A stretch of 64,000 bases of DNA from Methanolobus sp. (GTDB lineage Archaea > Halobacteriota > Methanosarcinia > Methanosarcinales > Methanosarcinaceae). The translations under genes and the position numbers were made by a program. The notes beneath the pieces are model-generated. The model had not been told where the DNA came from and searched no databases. It worked only from the letters and a program-made list of their open reading frames with translations. The stretch is from positions 1 to 64,000 of the forward strand of contig NZ_JADQBY010000004.1 in the NCBI RefSeq assembly GCF_016278385.1, read 5' to 3'. Below, piece after piece: positions 1-8,275 of the stretch. Within the stretch, counting starts at the first letter, position 1; every line of letters starts with the position of its first letter.

Positions 1-130
1 TAAATTGAGTTTGAATACTTAAGTGAATCTAAAATCAAGGTATATCGAAATCCTCCAGAGTGAATATTTTAAAAATCAGAGGAGAAAATAATTAATGGCG
101 CCTGAACACTGAAAAACTATTATTCAACAT

Positions 131-349
131 TTACCATTTTAAATCATTTTTGGATAATTGTATTTTGGTATCATACATGGATCTGTTTAACAAAGCATCC
201 ATTTGTTCATTATCGAGTTTCCTGACAAAACATGAAGCAATATAATGCTTATCAGGATAAAGTACCTGAATGCGGATTGCGTCCTTAATTCTTGACTCAA
301 TGAATTGTTTTAATGAATCATTCAGATCTTCCTTTTTTATCACCACCAT
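131..349 (-). CDS. Small hypothetical protein (72 aa) behind a structured leader
   Basis: A 72-residue soluble, lysine- and aspartate-rich protein that I do not recognise. It has no signal peptide or membrane segment. It begins with a short basic/acidic helix, has a central strand-like part (residues about 27-45) and one cysteine. There is no clear Shine-Dalgarno site before the ATG; a GGTGGTGAT element lies inside the first codons instead. Upstream on the same strand is a GC-rich run of three hairpins starting near a TATA box, so the gene is probably read as the end of that transcript. It may be a real small gene or only the tail of a regulatory RNA; codon use looks coding. Confidence 0.55.
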   Translation of the reverse strand: MVVIKKEDLNDSLKQFIESRIKDAIRIQVLYPDKHYIASCFVRKLDNEQMDALLNRSMYDTKIQLSKNDLKW

Positions 350-351
350 CG

Positions 352-500
352 ATTAAGAGATACCACGGATAGGGTTGGTATCCCTTAAACGAAGAGGGGG
401 TTGTTGGTACTGTGGTGGCATCTTAGGCTGGATGTGGTTGGGGGTTAGATGCCACCAAGTGGGGTGGTGCCTGCCAGATCAGTAACGCTGACAGGCAATT
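352..500 (-). ncRNA. Candidate structured leader RNA or small RNA with three hairpins and C-rich loops
   Basis: On the minus strand three stem-loops follow each other. Stem A pairs 488-497 with 468-477 (10 bp, one mismatch). Stem B pairs 447-457 with 413-423 (11 bp, perfect, 23-nt loop). Stem C pairs 376-382 with 359-365 (7 bp, perfect). The segment is far richer in G+C than the AT-rich DNA around it, which in an AT-rich genome often marks structured RNA. The unpaired parts carry runs of C (ACCCC, AACCCCC, CAACCCC) that could pair with GGAGG-like ribosome sites. A TATA box at 515-526 puts the start near 497, exactly at stem A. No U-run follows stem C, so it probably continues into the 72-aa ORF. 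The function is not known. Confidence 0.5.
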
Positions 501-514
501 CCCTAATTCGTAGT

Positions 515-526
515 ATTAAATATAAG
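515..526 (-). promoter_or_regulatory. TATA box for the structured leader RNA
   Basis: Read on the minus strand the sequence is CTTATATTTAAT, a good archaeal TATA element. It lies about 24 nt before position 497, where the first hairpin begins, the normal TATA-to-start distance in archaea. The rest of the 527-733 gap is AT-rich and shows no gene. Confidence 0.45.
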
Positions 527-733
527 GATATTTATAGAAAAATACAGCATTATATCTGCCAAATAAATAATGAAGCTTTAAAGAGAGATTAATTAGCAAA
601 AAAAGCAATTATAATTGCTTTAAAACTTATTAGAACCGTAATAACTATTTATTAGTATTTATTACGATTTTAATAAATTATACCACTTTAAATATAAAAC
701 TATGTGCCACAGACAAAATAAGATAGACTAATA

Positions 734-1570
734 TCAGAGGTCAGATTCTGTAAAAAATAGAATATTACCTCGTCCTTCTCTGACTTTTCGCAACTTTCCC
801 CATTTTTCAAGATTAAGAAGCATCACACTGACCTTGCCTTCTGAATATTCCAGATGTTTACGTAGGTCCTTTTGTGCCATTGTTCCCCCATGAGATTGAA
901 TAATGTCCAGTATTTCCTGATGTTCAGATGACAATGATCCTGTTGATATTGCCTCTTTTACAGGGAAATTGCTTTCATGCGTTTTTGTGACAAAAATATC
1001 AGATGAAGATACAGACTTCGTGTCATCATGAAAAAGATCCATTTTCAGATATTGTTTATCTGCATCTAAAGAAAAACCCATAATTTCTGTTCGTGTCACC
1101 ATTTCCGCTTGTGATCTTTTTTTGAATTTGTATAATATCATTACTAAAAGAACAAGCACTAACAGAAGAGGGAGAGGAAATAGATATTCTACGGATATGT
1201 GGTCTACAGAAACAATACTATCTTCCACTGCAATACCTGTGTATGCGGGCAATAGCAACATATCAACTACATAGCTGCCGTTATCTGATATGGTAATAAC
1301 TTCCTCATCATAGTAGGTAAGTTTATCATCTTCAAAAAAGCTGGCGTTTATAAGGTAAGTACCATTAGGCAACTCAAAAGAGTAAAAACCATATTTTGCA
1401 ACCATGGATTGCTCAGGGGTTGAGTTCACCTCAATCAGAGAATTATTAAGAGGATTAAATGTATTCCATTCATATGTAGTTCCATGAACAGTTGCAGTAG
1501 CACCAACAGGAACAATCCATAAAAAAAGAAAGATGATAGCGATGCAGGATGCAATATATGTTGCCTTCAT
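734..1570 (-). CDS. Membrane-anchored winged-helix regulator (COG2512-like)
   Basis: A 278-residue protein. It opens with a signal-type hydrophobic segment (residues about 7-24), then an extracellular beta-rich domain (about 30-115, with asparagine glycosylation-type sites, like a carboxypeptidase regulatory fold). A second membrane helix lies at about 130-148, followed by a cytoplasmic linker and a C-terminal winged helix (about 212-275, with a GGTMAQKDLRKHL helix-turn-helix core). This is the layout of the archaeal COG2512 membrane-associated regulators. It could sense something outside and act on DNA inside, but ligand and targets are unknown. It is 5 bp downstream of the exported protein gene at 1576-2472, so the two are probably co-transcribed. 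Confidence 0.7.
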   Translation of the reverse strand: MKATYIASCIAIIFLFLWIVPVGATATVHGTTYEWNTFNPLNNSLIEVNSTPEQSMVAKYGFYSFELPNGTYLINASFFEDDKLTYYDEEVITISDNGSYVVDMLLLPAYTGIAVEDSIVSVDHISVEYLFPLPLLLVLVLLVMILYKFKKRSQAEMVTRTEIMGFSLDADKQYLKMDLFHDDTKSVSSSDIFVTKTHESNFPVKEAISTGSLSSEHQEILDIIQSHGGTMAQKDLRKHLEYSEGKVSVMLLNLEKWGKLRKVREGRGNILFFTESDL

Positions 1571-1575
1571 GCCAT

Positions 1576-2472
1576 TTACTCTTTTGTTTGGTATTTCATA
1601 TCAAATATAGGCGGTATCCAGACACCTTCATTGCTCGTACTTCTATTGGAAAGCATATAGGTACCTTTACCGTATAACTCAACCTCTCCGGTGCCGTTTA
1701 CATCAATGATCAGATCATTGCTTATGATAACTACCGTAAGCACTGATCCTGAAAGAGTAACATTGCCCTGGACGTCATTATACGAAAGGATCTGCTGCAT
1801 TGCATCACTTTCTGGAACAATGACCTGCTCAGACTTTACTTCAGAACCCTTAAATTCTTCCGTATTGATCTCCATATCGCCTATGAAATCAAGTATTGTT
1901 AACTTACCTTCGGAGATACTTAATTCAAGATCAATGTCACCTGAAAGTATAGCAAGACCACTACCATTGGCTACAAGATTACTGTTATCCGCGAGCATAA
2001 GTGGTCCCGGAAGATATGCCTTAACATCATCGAATATAGGTTTTAGTTCTGAATTTGCGTGAATGATACTTTCCTTTGACAAACGGATGTATTCATCTTT
2101 TTCAGTATCTGAGGATGCATTTTTAGCCTGTTCCAGATAAGTCCTGGATTCAGATACCAGCATGGAATAATTATCAACCGTCGGCTCCAGTTCGGTTACA
2201 TTGTTCCCTTCGGCCTTCATTTCAGCGATAAACTTGTCAAGATGCTCTACCATTTCCTCTGATTTCTGGATATTGTCACTTAGGAATAACTCCCCATCAT
2301 TGGGAAAAGCAGGTTTATCATCATGAGGTTCCTTGATCACATAAGATGAATATTTAGAAATAAAGTCATGATGATTACCTTTATCTCCAGGATTTTCCCA
2401 TGAATCTGTTATACCCATTATTGCTACAATAAATATGAGAAGCATTATCATTACAAGTGGCATTTTCTTCAT
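1576..2472 (-). CDS. Exported or membrane-anchored surface protein of unknown function (298 aa)
   Basis: I place the start at 2472, not at the longer open frame, because GGTGAGATCACA sits directly before this ATG and it opens a proper signal peptide (MKKMPLVMIMLLIFIVAIMG). The mature part is acidic, with a helical segment at about 55-150 and a beta-rich C-terminal half from about 155 containing repeated short strands. No cysteine pair or catalytic motif is evident and I do not recognise the family. It precedes the COG2512-like regulator by 5 bp, so it may be its partner or target, which is inference. A TATA-like stretch (TTTATATTTAAA on the minus strand, near 2580-2591) is a likely promoter. 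Confidence 0.65.
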   Translation of the reverse strand: MKKMPLVMIMLLIFIVAIMGITDSWENPGDKGNHHDFISKYSSYVIKEPHDDKPAFPNDGELFLSDNIQKSEEMVEHLDKFIAEMKAEGNNVTELEPTVDNYSMLVSESRTYLEQAKNASSDTEKDEYIRLSKESIIHANSELKPIFDDVKAYLPGPLMLADNSNLVANGSGLAILSGDIDLELSISEGKLTILDFIGDMEINTEEFKGSEVKSEQVIVPESDAMQQILSYNDVQGNVTLSGSVLTVVIISNDLIIDVNGTGEVELYGKGTYMLSNRSTSNEGVWIPPIFDMKYQTKE

Positions 2473-3170
2473 TGTGATCTCACCACACAGGAATGATTCC
2501 CATATATTTCGATTCTTTGTTGCAGATTGACATATTAAAATACACCTTAACGTTTTTACTACATCCACAGAAAAGCGAGATTTAAATATAAACATACTTA
2601 AGCAAATGATTAAAAAATAGCAAAAAATAAAGCAATAATATCAGGTTTTAACCTTTATGAAGCTTTTTTGTAGGATATATTTAGAAATAAACAATCATTT
2701 AGCCATTAAATAAAAAAACCTCTGCAACAGACCACAATATATCCATAGTACAAATTATGAACTATGAAGAAAGAAACATAATCCGGCAAATGACAATACA
2801 TCTAATTTGAGATATTAAAGAACGGATTAAAATAGCTATAATGAAAAAATTGTACAGCACATTGGATCATACTGAAAAATATTATTGAACCTATTCTGAG
2901 ATTACATCTTTATAGCTCCCAACATTATACCGGGATTACAAAGATATGATTATATGTGACTTCATCCCACCTATTTAGAACTTTAAGGATTTTAAAGATT
3001 CTATTCCAATATAAAACTTTATTCAAGTTTTATTTTCTAATTTAAAGCTCTAATTTCGCTTTTTTTAGTTAAGTATTCTTATATTCAAGCCCGATAATCT
3101 GGAAATTGTCAGAAGCGCGTCAATAATTGAGGTGCTTGTCTGATAGTAGAAAAAAAGGAGAACAAAAAAA
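2473..3170. other. AT-rich intergenic region, no gene seen
   Basis: About 700 bp between divergent genes. It holds the TATA box of the 1576-2472 gene (near 2580-2591) and, near the other end, a TATA-like element (TTCTTATATTC, about 3074-3084) for the gene at 3171. An AT-only perfect hairpin lies at 3011-3033 (9-bp arms, 5-nt loop). Frames in the middle are full of stops. I see no RNA gene. Confidence 0.5.
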
Positions 3171-3980
3171 ATGAAACAGAAACTCTTGAAAGCAATTGCC
3201 TGTCTTTCATTAGTATTGATGGTGTTCAGTGCTATGGCACCTGGCGCCTTTGCTGATGTTACAGGGACAGCAAGTGATGCAGATAAATTCAGTGAACATA
3301 GTAAAATGAGAAATGGTTCACGCGGTGGTCCAGGAATGGACAGAGGAGAAGCTGTAGAAGCAATGGAATTTGACAGTGAAGACCAAGAACTTGAATTCGT
3401 TGTTGAGAAAACAACTGAATCTTTTAACTACAGAATCGAAAGACTGAACGAAATGCTTGAGAACATTGATGAGATGGATAACGAGAACATCACCGAAGAA
3501 TCAATTGAAGAGCAGATCACAGAACTTGAAACGCTCCTTGAAGACATTGAAGCTGCAGAAACACTGGACGACTTCAAGGCAATAATGGAAGAAGCAAAAG
3601 AGTCCATGATGGAAAATATGCCTGAAAAGGGCGAAAGACCAGCTATGGAAGAGATGGAATTTGACAGCGATGAAGAGGAAATGGAGTTCATTGTAGAAAA
3701 AGCAACTGAATCTATCAACCACAACATTGAAAAACTGAATGAAATGCTCGAAAACATTGATGAGATAGATGATGAAAGTGTCACCGAAGAATCAATTGAA
3801 GAGCAAATCGCTGAACTTGAAACACTCCAGGAAGACATTGAAAGTGCAACAACACTGGATGAACTTAAGGAAATAATAAAGGAGGCAAGAGAAAACAACC
3901 CACAACCACATGGACACGGACACGGAGGAGAATTCGGACCTATGAATCCTGACTTTGAGGAAGGAGTAAAAGCTGAGTAA
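3171..3980 (+). CDS. Exported acidic coiled-coil protein with two tandem repeats
   Basis: A 269-residue protein with a clear signal peptide (residues 1-28, cleavage after AFA). The mature protein is extremely rich in Glu and Met and consists of two copies of a roughly 85-residue helical unit. These begin at the MEFDS motifs at residues 65 and 162 (period 97) and share the segment LNEMLENIDE and a conserved ESIEEQI helix. The tail is His/Gly-rich (HGHGHGGE, about 249-256), a possible metal-binding patch. AAAGGAG precedes the ATG. It is followed by a related exported gene at 4084, so this is a family expansion. The function is unknown; a surface or metal/cation-binding role is only a guess. Confidence 0.7.
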   Translation: MKQKLLKAIACLSLVLMVFSAMAPGAFADVTGTASDADKFSEHSKMRNGSRGGPGMDRGEAVEAMEFDSEDQELEFVVEKTTESFNYRIERLNEMLENIDEMDNENITEESIEEQITELETLLEDIEAAETLDDFKAIMEEAKESMMENMPEKGERPAMEEMEFDSDEEEMEFIVEKATESINHNIEKLNEMLENIDEIDDESVTEESIEEQIAELETLQEDIESATTLDELKEIIKEARENNPQPHGHGHGGEFGPMNPDFEEGVKAE

Positions 3981-4022
3981 TAAAAAATGAATTGACTGTG
4001 AAATATATAGTACCACCAACCA

Positions 4023-4049
4023 TGAGATAGGGTCACTCATCCTATCTCA
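4023..4049. promoter_or_regulatory. Perfect 9-bp inverted repeat between the two exported-protein genes
   Basis: TGAGATAGG and CCTATCTCA form a perfect 9-bp stem around a 9-nt loop. It lies 43 bp after the first acidic-protein gene and 34 bp before the second. No U-run follows, so it is more like an mRNA processing or stability hairpin, or an operator, than a terminator. It may allow different levels of the two proteins from one transcript. Confidence 0.4.
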
Positions 4050-4083
4050 CAAATAACTTACCGATTTTTAAGGGGTTATAAGT

Positions 4084-4683
4084 ATGAAACAAAAATTAAC
4101 CATAACATTTGCACTATTGATGATACTATTCAGCACTGCAATACCGGGCGTGTATGCCATGGAAGATGAAAAAACCATGGGAATGCCTGAGATGAATACT
4201 GAGCAGATGAAAGAAATGACTCTTGAAATGATAGATAACAGTATAGATTCATTAACCAAACTCCAGGATGAACTTGAAAATGAAGACCTTCTTGACTCAA
4301 TAGATAGTCTGCTTAAGCAGATGGAAACACTAAAGACCGAACTTGAAGTAACCGATGATGAAGATGAAATAGCTGCTATCATGGAAGAGTTCAGGAGCTC
4401 AATGGAAGAAGCACCTGATGAGATCCGTGAGACTCTTATGCAGAAAGGCCCCGGTGAAGAAGGGCAGGGACCTGCAATGGAAGGCAATGAAAACATAGAG
4501 CCTCTTGAAGGAGATTTCCCCGGCAATGGAACTATGGAATACAAAGGACCAATGAATGGTGACGCACCAATGGATAAAACGGATGATGCTCCAGCAGGCG
4601 ATGAAACAGACTCCAAAGAATCATCGGAAAAAAGCACAGGACTTCTCAGCGGCCTTATTAACATGATCAAGTCGCTGTTTTAA
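4084..4683 (+). CDS. Exported acidic protein, paralogue of the preceding gene
   Basis: A 199-residue protein whose signal peptide starts MKQKL like its neighbour's (cleavage after VYA, about residue 25). One helical Glu/Met-rich unit (about 30-120) resembles a single repeat of the 3171-3980 protein. Then comes a Gly/Pro/Asp-rich low-complexity linker (120-180) and an amphipathic C-terminal helix (LLSGLINMIKSLF) that could touch the membrane. AAGGGGTTATAAGT before the ATG is the ribosome site. The function is unknown. Co-transcription with the upstream gene is likely from the 103-bp spacing. Confidence 0.65.
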   Translation: MKQKLTITFALLMILFSTAIPGVYAMEDEKTMGMPEMNTEQMKEMTLEMIDNSIDSLTKLQDELENEDLLDSIDSLLKQMETLKTELEVTDDEDEIAAIMEEFRSSMEEAPDEIRETLMQKGPGEEGQGPAMEGNENIEPLEGDFPGNGTMEYKGPMNGDAPMDKTDDAPAGDETDSKESSEKSTGLLSGLINMIKSLF

Positions 4684-4797
4684 ACCAACAATCCTTACCT
4701 GATTCACCGGTTTACCTGATATTCTCCTGATTTCATTATTAAGGCAAACCTTTTTTGCTTTTTTGTATTAGTGGTAGAAGACAAATACTGCCAGAAG

Positions 4798-4823
4798 ATA
4801 TAGTAAATAAGGAGTTACTATAT
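4798..4823 (+). promoter_or_regulatory. Inverted repeat overlapping the TATA box upstream of npdG
   Basis: ATATAGTAA and TTACTATAT are perfect 9-bp arms around an 8-nt spacer (ATAAGGAG). The right arm runs into a TATA box (CTATATATACC, about 4819-4829), which would start transcription near 4850, about 90 nt before npdG. A protein bound here would block TBP, so this is a candidate repressor site. Chance AT-rich symmetry is possible. Confidence 0.35.
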
Positions 4824-4940
4824 ATACCATGACAAGGATTAACACAGTCAAATATCACATGTCATAATTGACGAGATAATACCAAAAACGTTAACATATA
4901 ATAGAATCTCATAATATCCTCACAAAGCAGGAGAAAGGTC

Positions 4941-5660
4941 ATGATAATTGCAATACTTGGAGGCACAGGCAATATAGGTAAAGGCTTTGCGCTTCGCTGG
5001 GGTCAGAAGCACGAAATAATTATAGGTTCCAGGGATTTGAAAAAAGCCGAAGCTGTCGCTGCAGAATACAACGAAGTACTTGAAAAATACGGACATAAAA
5101 GATGTATAACAGGTACCGATAACAGAACAGCCGCAGAAAAAGCCGAGATCGTAGTCATTGCTATTAGATATAATCAGCTTGCTCCTGTTATGGAACTGAT
5201 ATATCCGGTCATTGAGAACAAGTTAATTATCAGTGTCGTTGTACCTATGGAAAAAAATATGTGCTATATCAGCCCTGGAAGCAATTATCCACGAACTCTG
5301 ATAGAGAGTAAGGAATTCAACACCCAGTATTTCTGTTTCTCAATACCTGAGGCAGGAAGTGCAGCCCAGGAAATCTTCACGATGATACCTGAAAGCACCG
5401 AACTTGTAGCTGCATTCCATTCGGTCCCTGCAAAGAAACTGGCTAATCTCGACATGGAACTGGACTATGACATAGGAGTATGTGGAAATTCCATGCATTC
5501 AAAAGAAATAGTCTTCGATCTGGTCAGGAACATCTCCAATATGAGACCACTGGATATCGGTCCACTGGAAACGGCAGGAATGGTTGAGTCCCTCACACCT
5601 TTACTTATTAACGTTGCAGCAAGGAACGAAATGAAGGACGTTAGCCTTAAATTCGTTTGA
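4941..5660 (+). CDS. npdG: F420H2:NADP+ oxidoreductase
   Basis: A 239-residue enzyme that moves electrons between reduced coenzyme F420 and NADP+, giving the cell NADPH for biosynthesis. The N-terminus has the dinucleotide fold start (IAILGGTGNIGKG, residues 3-15) and the SRD motif (31-33) that binds the NADPH phosphate. The region around AETAE/KAEIVVIAIRY matches the F420-dependent NADP reductase family. Length is normal for the family (about 220-240). AGGAG lies upstream of the ATG. It stands alone, with the broken gene at 5688-6108 just behind it. Cytoplasmic. Confidence 0.85.
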   Translation: MIIAILGGTGNIGKGFALRWGQKHEIIIGSRDLKKAEAVAAEYNEVLEKYGHKRCITGTDNRTAAEKAEIVVIAIRYNQLAPVMELIYPVIENKLIISVVVPMEKNMCYISPGSNYPRTLIESKEFNTQYFCFSIPEAGSAAQEIFTMIPESTELVAAFHSVPAKKLANLDMELDYDIGVCGNSMHSKEIVFDLVRNISNMRPLDIGPLETAGMVESLTPLLINVAARNEMKDVSLKFV

Positions 5661-5687
5661 ACTATCAGCTTTGCAAGGAAGAGACCA

Positions 5688-6108
5688 ATGGGTCTGGAAG
5701 AAAAATACAATTAACTATTTCATGAGCTTACTTATTACACGGCCTCCCATCATTTATTCATCAATATGTAGTTGATGCGTTTGCAGCACAATATGCCAAA
5801 AAAGATACTAGGAACATATCCCTCACTTTTGCTCTTATTGGCTTTTATCTGCACATTGAAAAGAATCATTCCGGCAGAGAAGTGCAAAAGACCCATATGA
5901 AACTGGCAAAACAACGCAAGGATTGCCTTCATTCAATCTGCCGGGCGAAAGAGGAGACATTACAATTTCAGATGTCATTGGAACCTTACTTGGCCCGGAG
6001 AGGAAGGAAGTGATCGACAAGTGATCTGCTTCTGTCTGGGAAACGTATAGCGAAAGTCATCAGATAATCACAAATCTTGTACAAACTGGGCTTTACGACA
6101 GAAAATAA
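5688..6108 (+). pseudogene. Broken gene for a small DUF5946-like protein
   Basis: Reading across frames restores one continuous protein of about 140 residues: LFHELTYYTASH, then FIHQYVVDAFAAQYA, a long ALIGFYLHIEKNHSGREV helix, KTHMKLAKQRKD, FNLPGERGDITISDV, LLGPERKEVIDK and SVWETYSESHQ. Four lesions break it: TAA at 5712-5714, a 1-nt shift near 5752, a 1-nt loss near 5925 (TGG to TG in KDWP) and TGA at 6022-6024 where a Trp codon (TGG) is expected. The order and spacing of motifs resemble the DUF5946 family as I remember it; that family name is from memory. A clear pseudogene, 27 bp after npdG. Confidence 0.75.
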
Positions 6109-6200
6109 AGATATCGTTCAATGTCAAATTCAACTGTTGGCCTGGCAAAAGATAAGTGTAATAGGCTTTGTGATATATCATCCAAAATAAAAAAGAAAAA

Positions 6201-6217
6201 GTAAGCATTCAGCTTAC
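6201..6217 (-). terminator. Terminator hairpin of the GOGAT-like gene
   Basis: GTAAGC and GCTTAC pair around a 5-nt loop. On the minus strand a U-rich run (TTTTTCTTTTTT) follows. It lies 5 bp after the stop of the 6223-7815 gene. Confidence 0.6.
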
Positions 6218-6222
6218 TTTGT

Positions 6223-7815
6223 TTATCCGTCAAGTATCTCTTCTGCGATGTCCCTGTAGGCATCCATTACATAGGAGATTCCGGTTACTTTTGCTGCCTC
6301 TTCTGTAAGTGTCATAAGGTCCTTACGTGAGAGTGTAGAGGTGTTGAATCTCCTTGAGCCAGCCATGAGTTGCTGCAGACCTACTCTCGTCTTTTCAGAA
6401 TAGGAATAGATACCAATGGCACCCAGTGGGATATCGTTTATGTCGTTACCATAGCGCTCTTCAAGTTCTTCGTAGTGAACAAAGATCTCTTCTTTCCTGT
6501 GTCCGAATTCAGAAACTGTCTTTGGAAGATCTCCTTCTTCAAGCCATTTGCCGATATTCTTTCCAACCATTCCCGGAATCATCAGGCCACGGCCCATGCA
6601 TACTGCCTTGAAGTATGGAGCGCCCATTGCAAGAGCCTTGTAAATACCATCTTCACTTGAGAATCCTCCGGCCATTGCAAGGTCAGGTACCCTCTTGCCC
6701 TTAGCGCTGAGCTTGTCTGCAAATTCATGTACAAGTGATTGCAGGTAGATTGTTGGTGTTCCCCATTCTTCCATCATTGGCCATGGGCTCATGCCGGTTC
6801 CACCTGGGGCACCGTCATAGGTGAGCAGGTCAATCTTTGCATCGGAGCTGTATTTAATGGCCATTGCAGTTTCTGCCATGGAGTATGCACCGGTCTTCAA
6901 TGTGATACGGTCGAATCCAAGTTCTCTGAGTCTGTCACATTCTTCATGGAATCCTTCCTCGGTGACAAAACCAAGTCTGGAATGTCTTTCGAATTCTCTT
7001 ATGGCTCCAATCTTGTATGCTTCCTGTACAGATGCAAGTTCAGGATCAGGTGTTACTATGTAACCTCTTTTCTTAAGCTCAATGGCGCGGTCAAGTTCCT
7101 TTACCTTGATCTCTCCTCCGATACATTTTGCACCCTGTCCCCATTTGAGTTCAATGGTGTCCATTTCATGTTTGCTGGAAAGATATTCTGCAACACCAAG
7201 CTGTGTGTCCTCCACGTTCATCTGAACGAGCATTTCACCGTAACCGTCATGGAACTTCTTGTATAACTCAATCCTGCGGTCCATCTCCGGGGATTCTGAT
7301 ACAAGGCCATTACTGTCTCTTTTAAGTTCTGGATCAACACCGCAAACATTCTCACCACAGACGATGGTGATACCGGAAATAGCTGCACCGATGGCGAAGT
7401 GTTCCCAGTTCTTCCTTGCAATATCAGTGGAACCTAATGCTCCGGTGAAGATTGGTACTTTCATCTTTACTTTTTTGTCCCATCCATATTCTGTTTCTGT
7501 GTCAACGTTCGGGAATCTTGCAGTTTCAGGGCCAGCTACCATTCCATCCGGCATACCTATAGCTCCAACAGCGTATCCCTGTATATTCAGGTGGGAGTAG
7601 TCTATTGGATAATTTTTGTCTGCACCTGCAGTGACCTCACCAAAAGGTCCGGGGTAGAGAACTTCACGTCCCCTGAAAGTAGATTTAAAGATTTCACAGT
7701 TTCCACGGCATCCGTCCACACAACGTGTACAGAGGCCTGACATCGGTACTACACTCTTTGACCTGTTAAAGGTCCTAGTAGCGTCATTTGCATTTGGTTG
7801 CCTAAGGTTGCCCAT
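6223..7815 (-). CDS. Single-chain FMN-binding glutamate synthase-like protein
   Basis: A 530-residue member of the glutamate synthase central/FMN-domain family (COG0069). Residues about 29-40 carry CTRCVDGCRGNC, a four-cysteine iron-sulfur type cluster site. The (beta/alpha)8 FMN domain follows, with the KWGQGAKCIGGEIK motif (about 220) and LLTYDGAPGGTGMSP (about 325) that match the FMN/2-oxoglutarate site. It lacks the glutaminase domain and the GXGXG domain, so it cannot be a full GOGAT alone. It is divergent from a glnA, which supports a role in glutamate metabolism. GAGGAAGTGA precedes the ATG. It is a paralogue of the 12109-13617 protein. The electron donor is unknown. Confidence 0.75.
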   Translation of the reverse strand: MGNLRQPNANDATRTFNRSKSVVPMSGLCTRCVDGCRGNCEIFKSTFRGREVLYPGPFGEVTAGADKNYPIDYSHLNIQGYAVGAIGMPDGMVAGPETARFPNVDTETEYGWDKKVKMKVPIFTGALGSTDIARKNWEHFAIGAAISGITIVCGENVCGVDPELKRDSNGLVSESPEMDRRIELYKKFHDGYGEMLVQMNVEDTQLGVAEYLSSKHEMDTIELKWGQGAKCIGGEIKVKELDRAIELKKRGYIVTPDPELASVQEAYKIGAIREFERHSRLGFVTEEGFHEECDRLRELGFDRITLKTGAYSMAETAMAIKYSSDAKIDLLTYDGAPGGTGMSPWPMMEEWGTPTIYLQSLVHEFADKLSAKGKRVPDLAMAGGFSSEDGIYKALAMGAPYFKAVCMGRGLMIPGMVGKNIGKWLEEGDLPKTVSEFGHRKEEIFVHYEELEERYGNDINDIPLGAIGIYSYSEKTRVGLQQLMAGSRRFNTSTLSRKDLMTLTEEAAKVTGISYVMDAYRDIAEEILDG

Positions 7816-8275
7816 GCTTTTGTCACTTCCTCTATTTTATAATACTATTTTTGTACAGGTCGGTCTTCCTACCCCCGGCCTGTTCCTAACCATCTGGATA
7901 GTAATAGTAGGATAACGGTTGGCTTGTGCTTTTATATATACTTTGTTATTTTCCGAGTCTTATGGCTGTCCAATATCGCTATCCAGCAACCGTGTGCCGC
8001 CTCTCTATATATATTTGTGTTTATTCATCAGGATATTAGGATAATATTTGATATTGTACATTTTGCCCTAGCTTATTAAGTCATCTATATTGGCTATAAC
8101 TAACTCAATTACATATTTTGGCAAACATGGAATTTATATTATTTTTGAGAGAAACAACCGAAATTCCGGATCTATAAGCAATCATACAGCAAACTATAAC
8201 TTCATGGACTGAGATAGCCTAAATCGATTTTGCATTCCATGTGCAAGATATAGAGGAAAAATAGCAGGCGATCAA
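7816..8275. other. Divergent promoter region between the GOGAT-like gene and glnA
   Basis: 460 bp without a gene. For the minus-strand gene there is a TATA box AGTATATATAAA near 7933-7944. In its leader there is a GC-rich hairpin at 7856-7882 (8-bp stem with one G-T pair). A second TATA-like run (CTATATATATTTG, about 8007-8019) could serve either direction. I looked for the NrpR operator pattern GGTA-N6-TACC and did not find it. The glnA ribosome site is weak (AGGCGATCA). Confidence 0.45.
7856..7882 (-). promoter_or_regulatory. GC-rich hairpin in the leader of the GOGAT-like gene
   Basis: CAGGTCGG pairs with CCGGCCTG (8 bp, one wobble pair) around an 11-nt loop, about 40 nt before the ATG. 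It stands out from the AT-rich surroundings and may be a regulatory leader structure. Confidence 0.35.

Noticed and set aside
1..130. Five-codon frame at 95 with a good ribosome site
   Set aside because: Too short (MAPEH) and without context; not reported as a gene.
2764..2925. Readable frame with two TGA codons in the AT-rich gap
   Set aside because: The product is low-complexity, has no ribosome site, and no homology comes to mind; chance in AT-rich DNA.
3428..4040. Long minus-strand frames opposite the acidic exported genes
   Set aside because: They are serine-rich mirror images of Glu/Met codons, with no ribosome site. They are shadows of the real genes.
4068..4670. 200-codon minus-strand frame opposite the second exported gene
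   Set aside because: The plus strand has a signal peptide and ribosome site; the minus frame has neither and its composition is a codon shadow.
5712..6024. Stops in the broken gene as recoded amino acids
   Set aside because: There are also two frameshifts, and the stops are TAA and TGA rather than TAG, so pyrrolysine does not fit. Decay explains it better.
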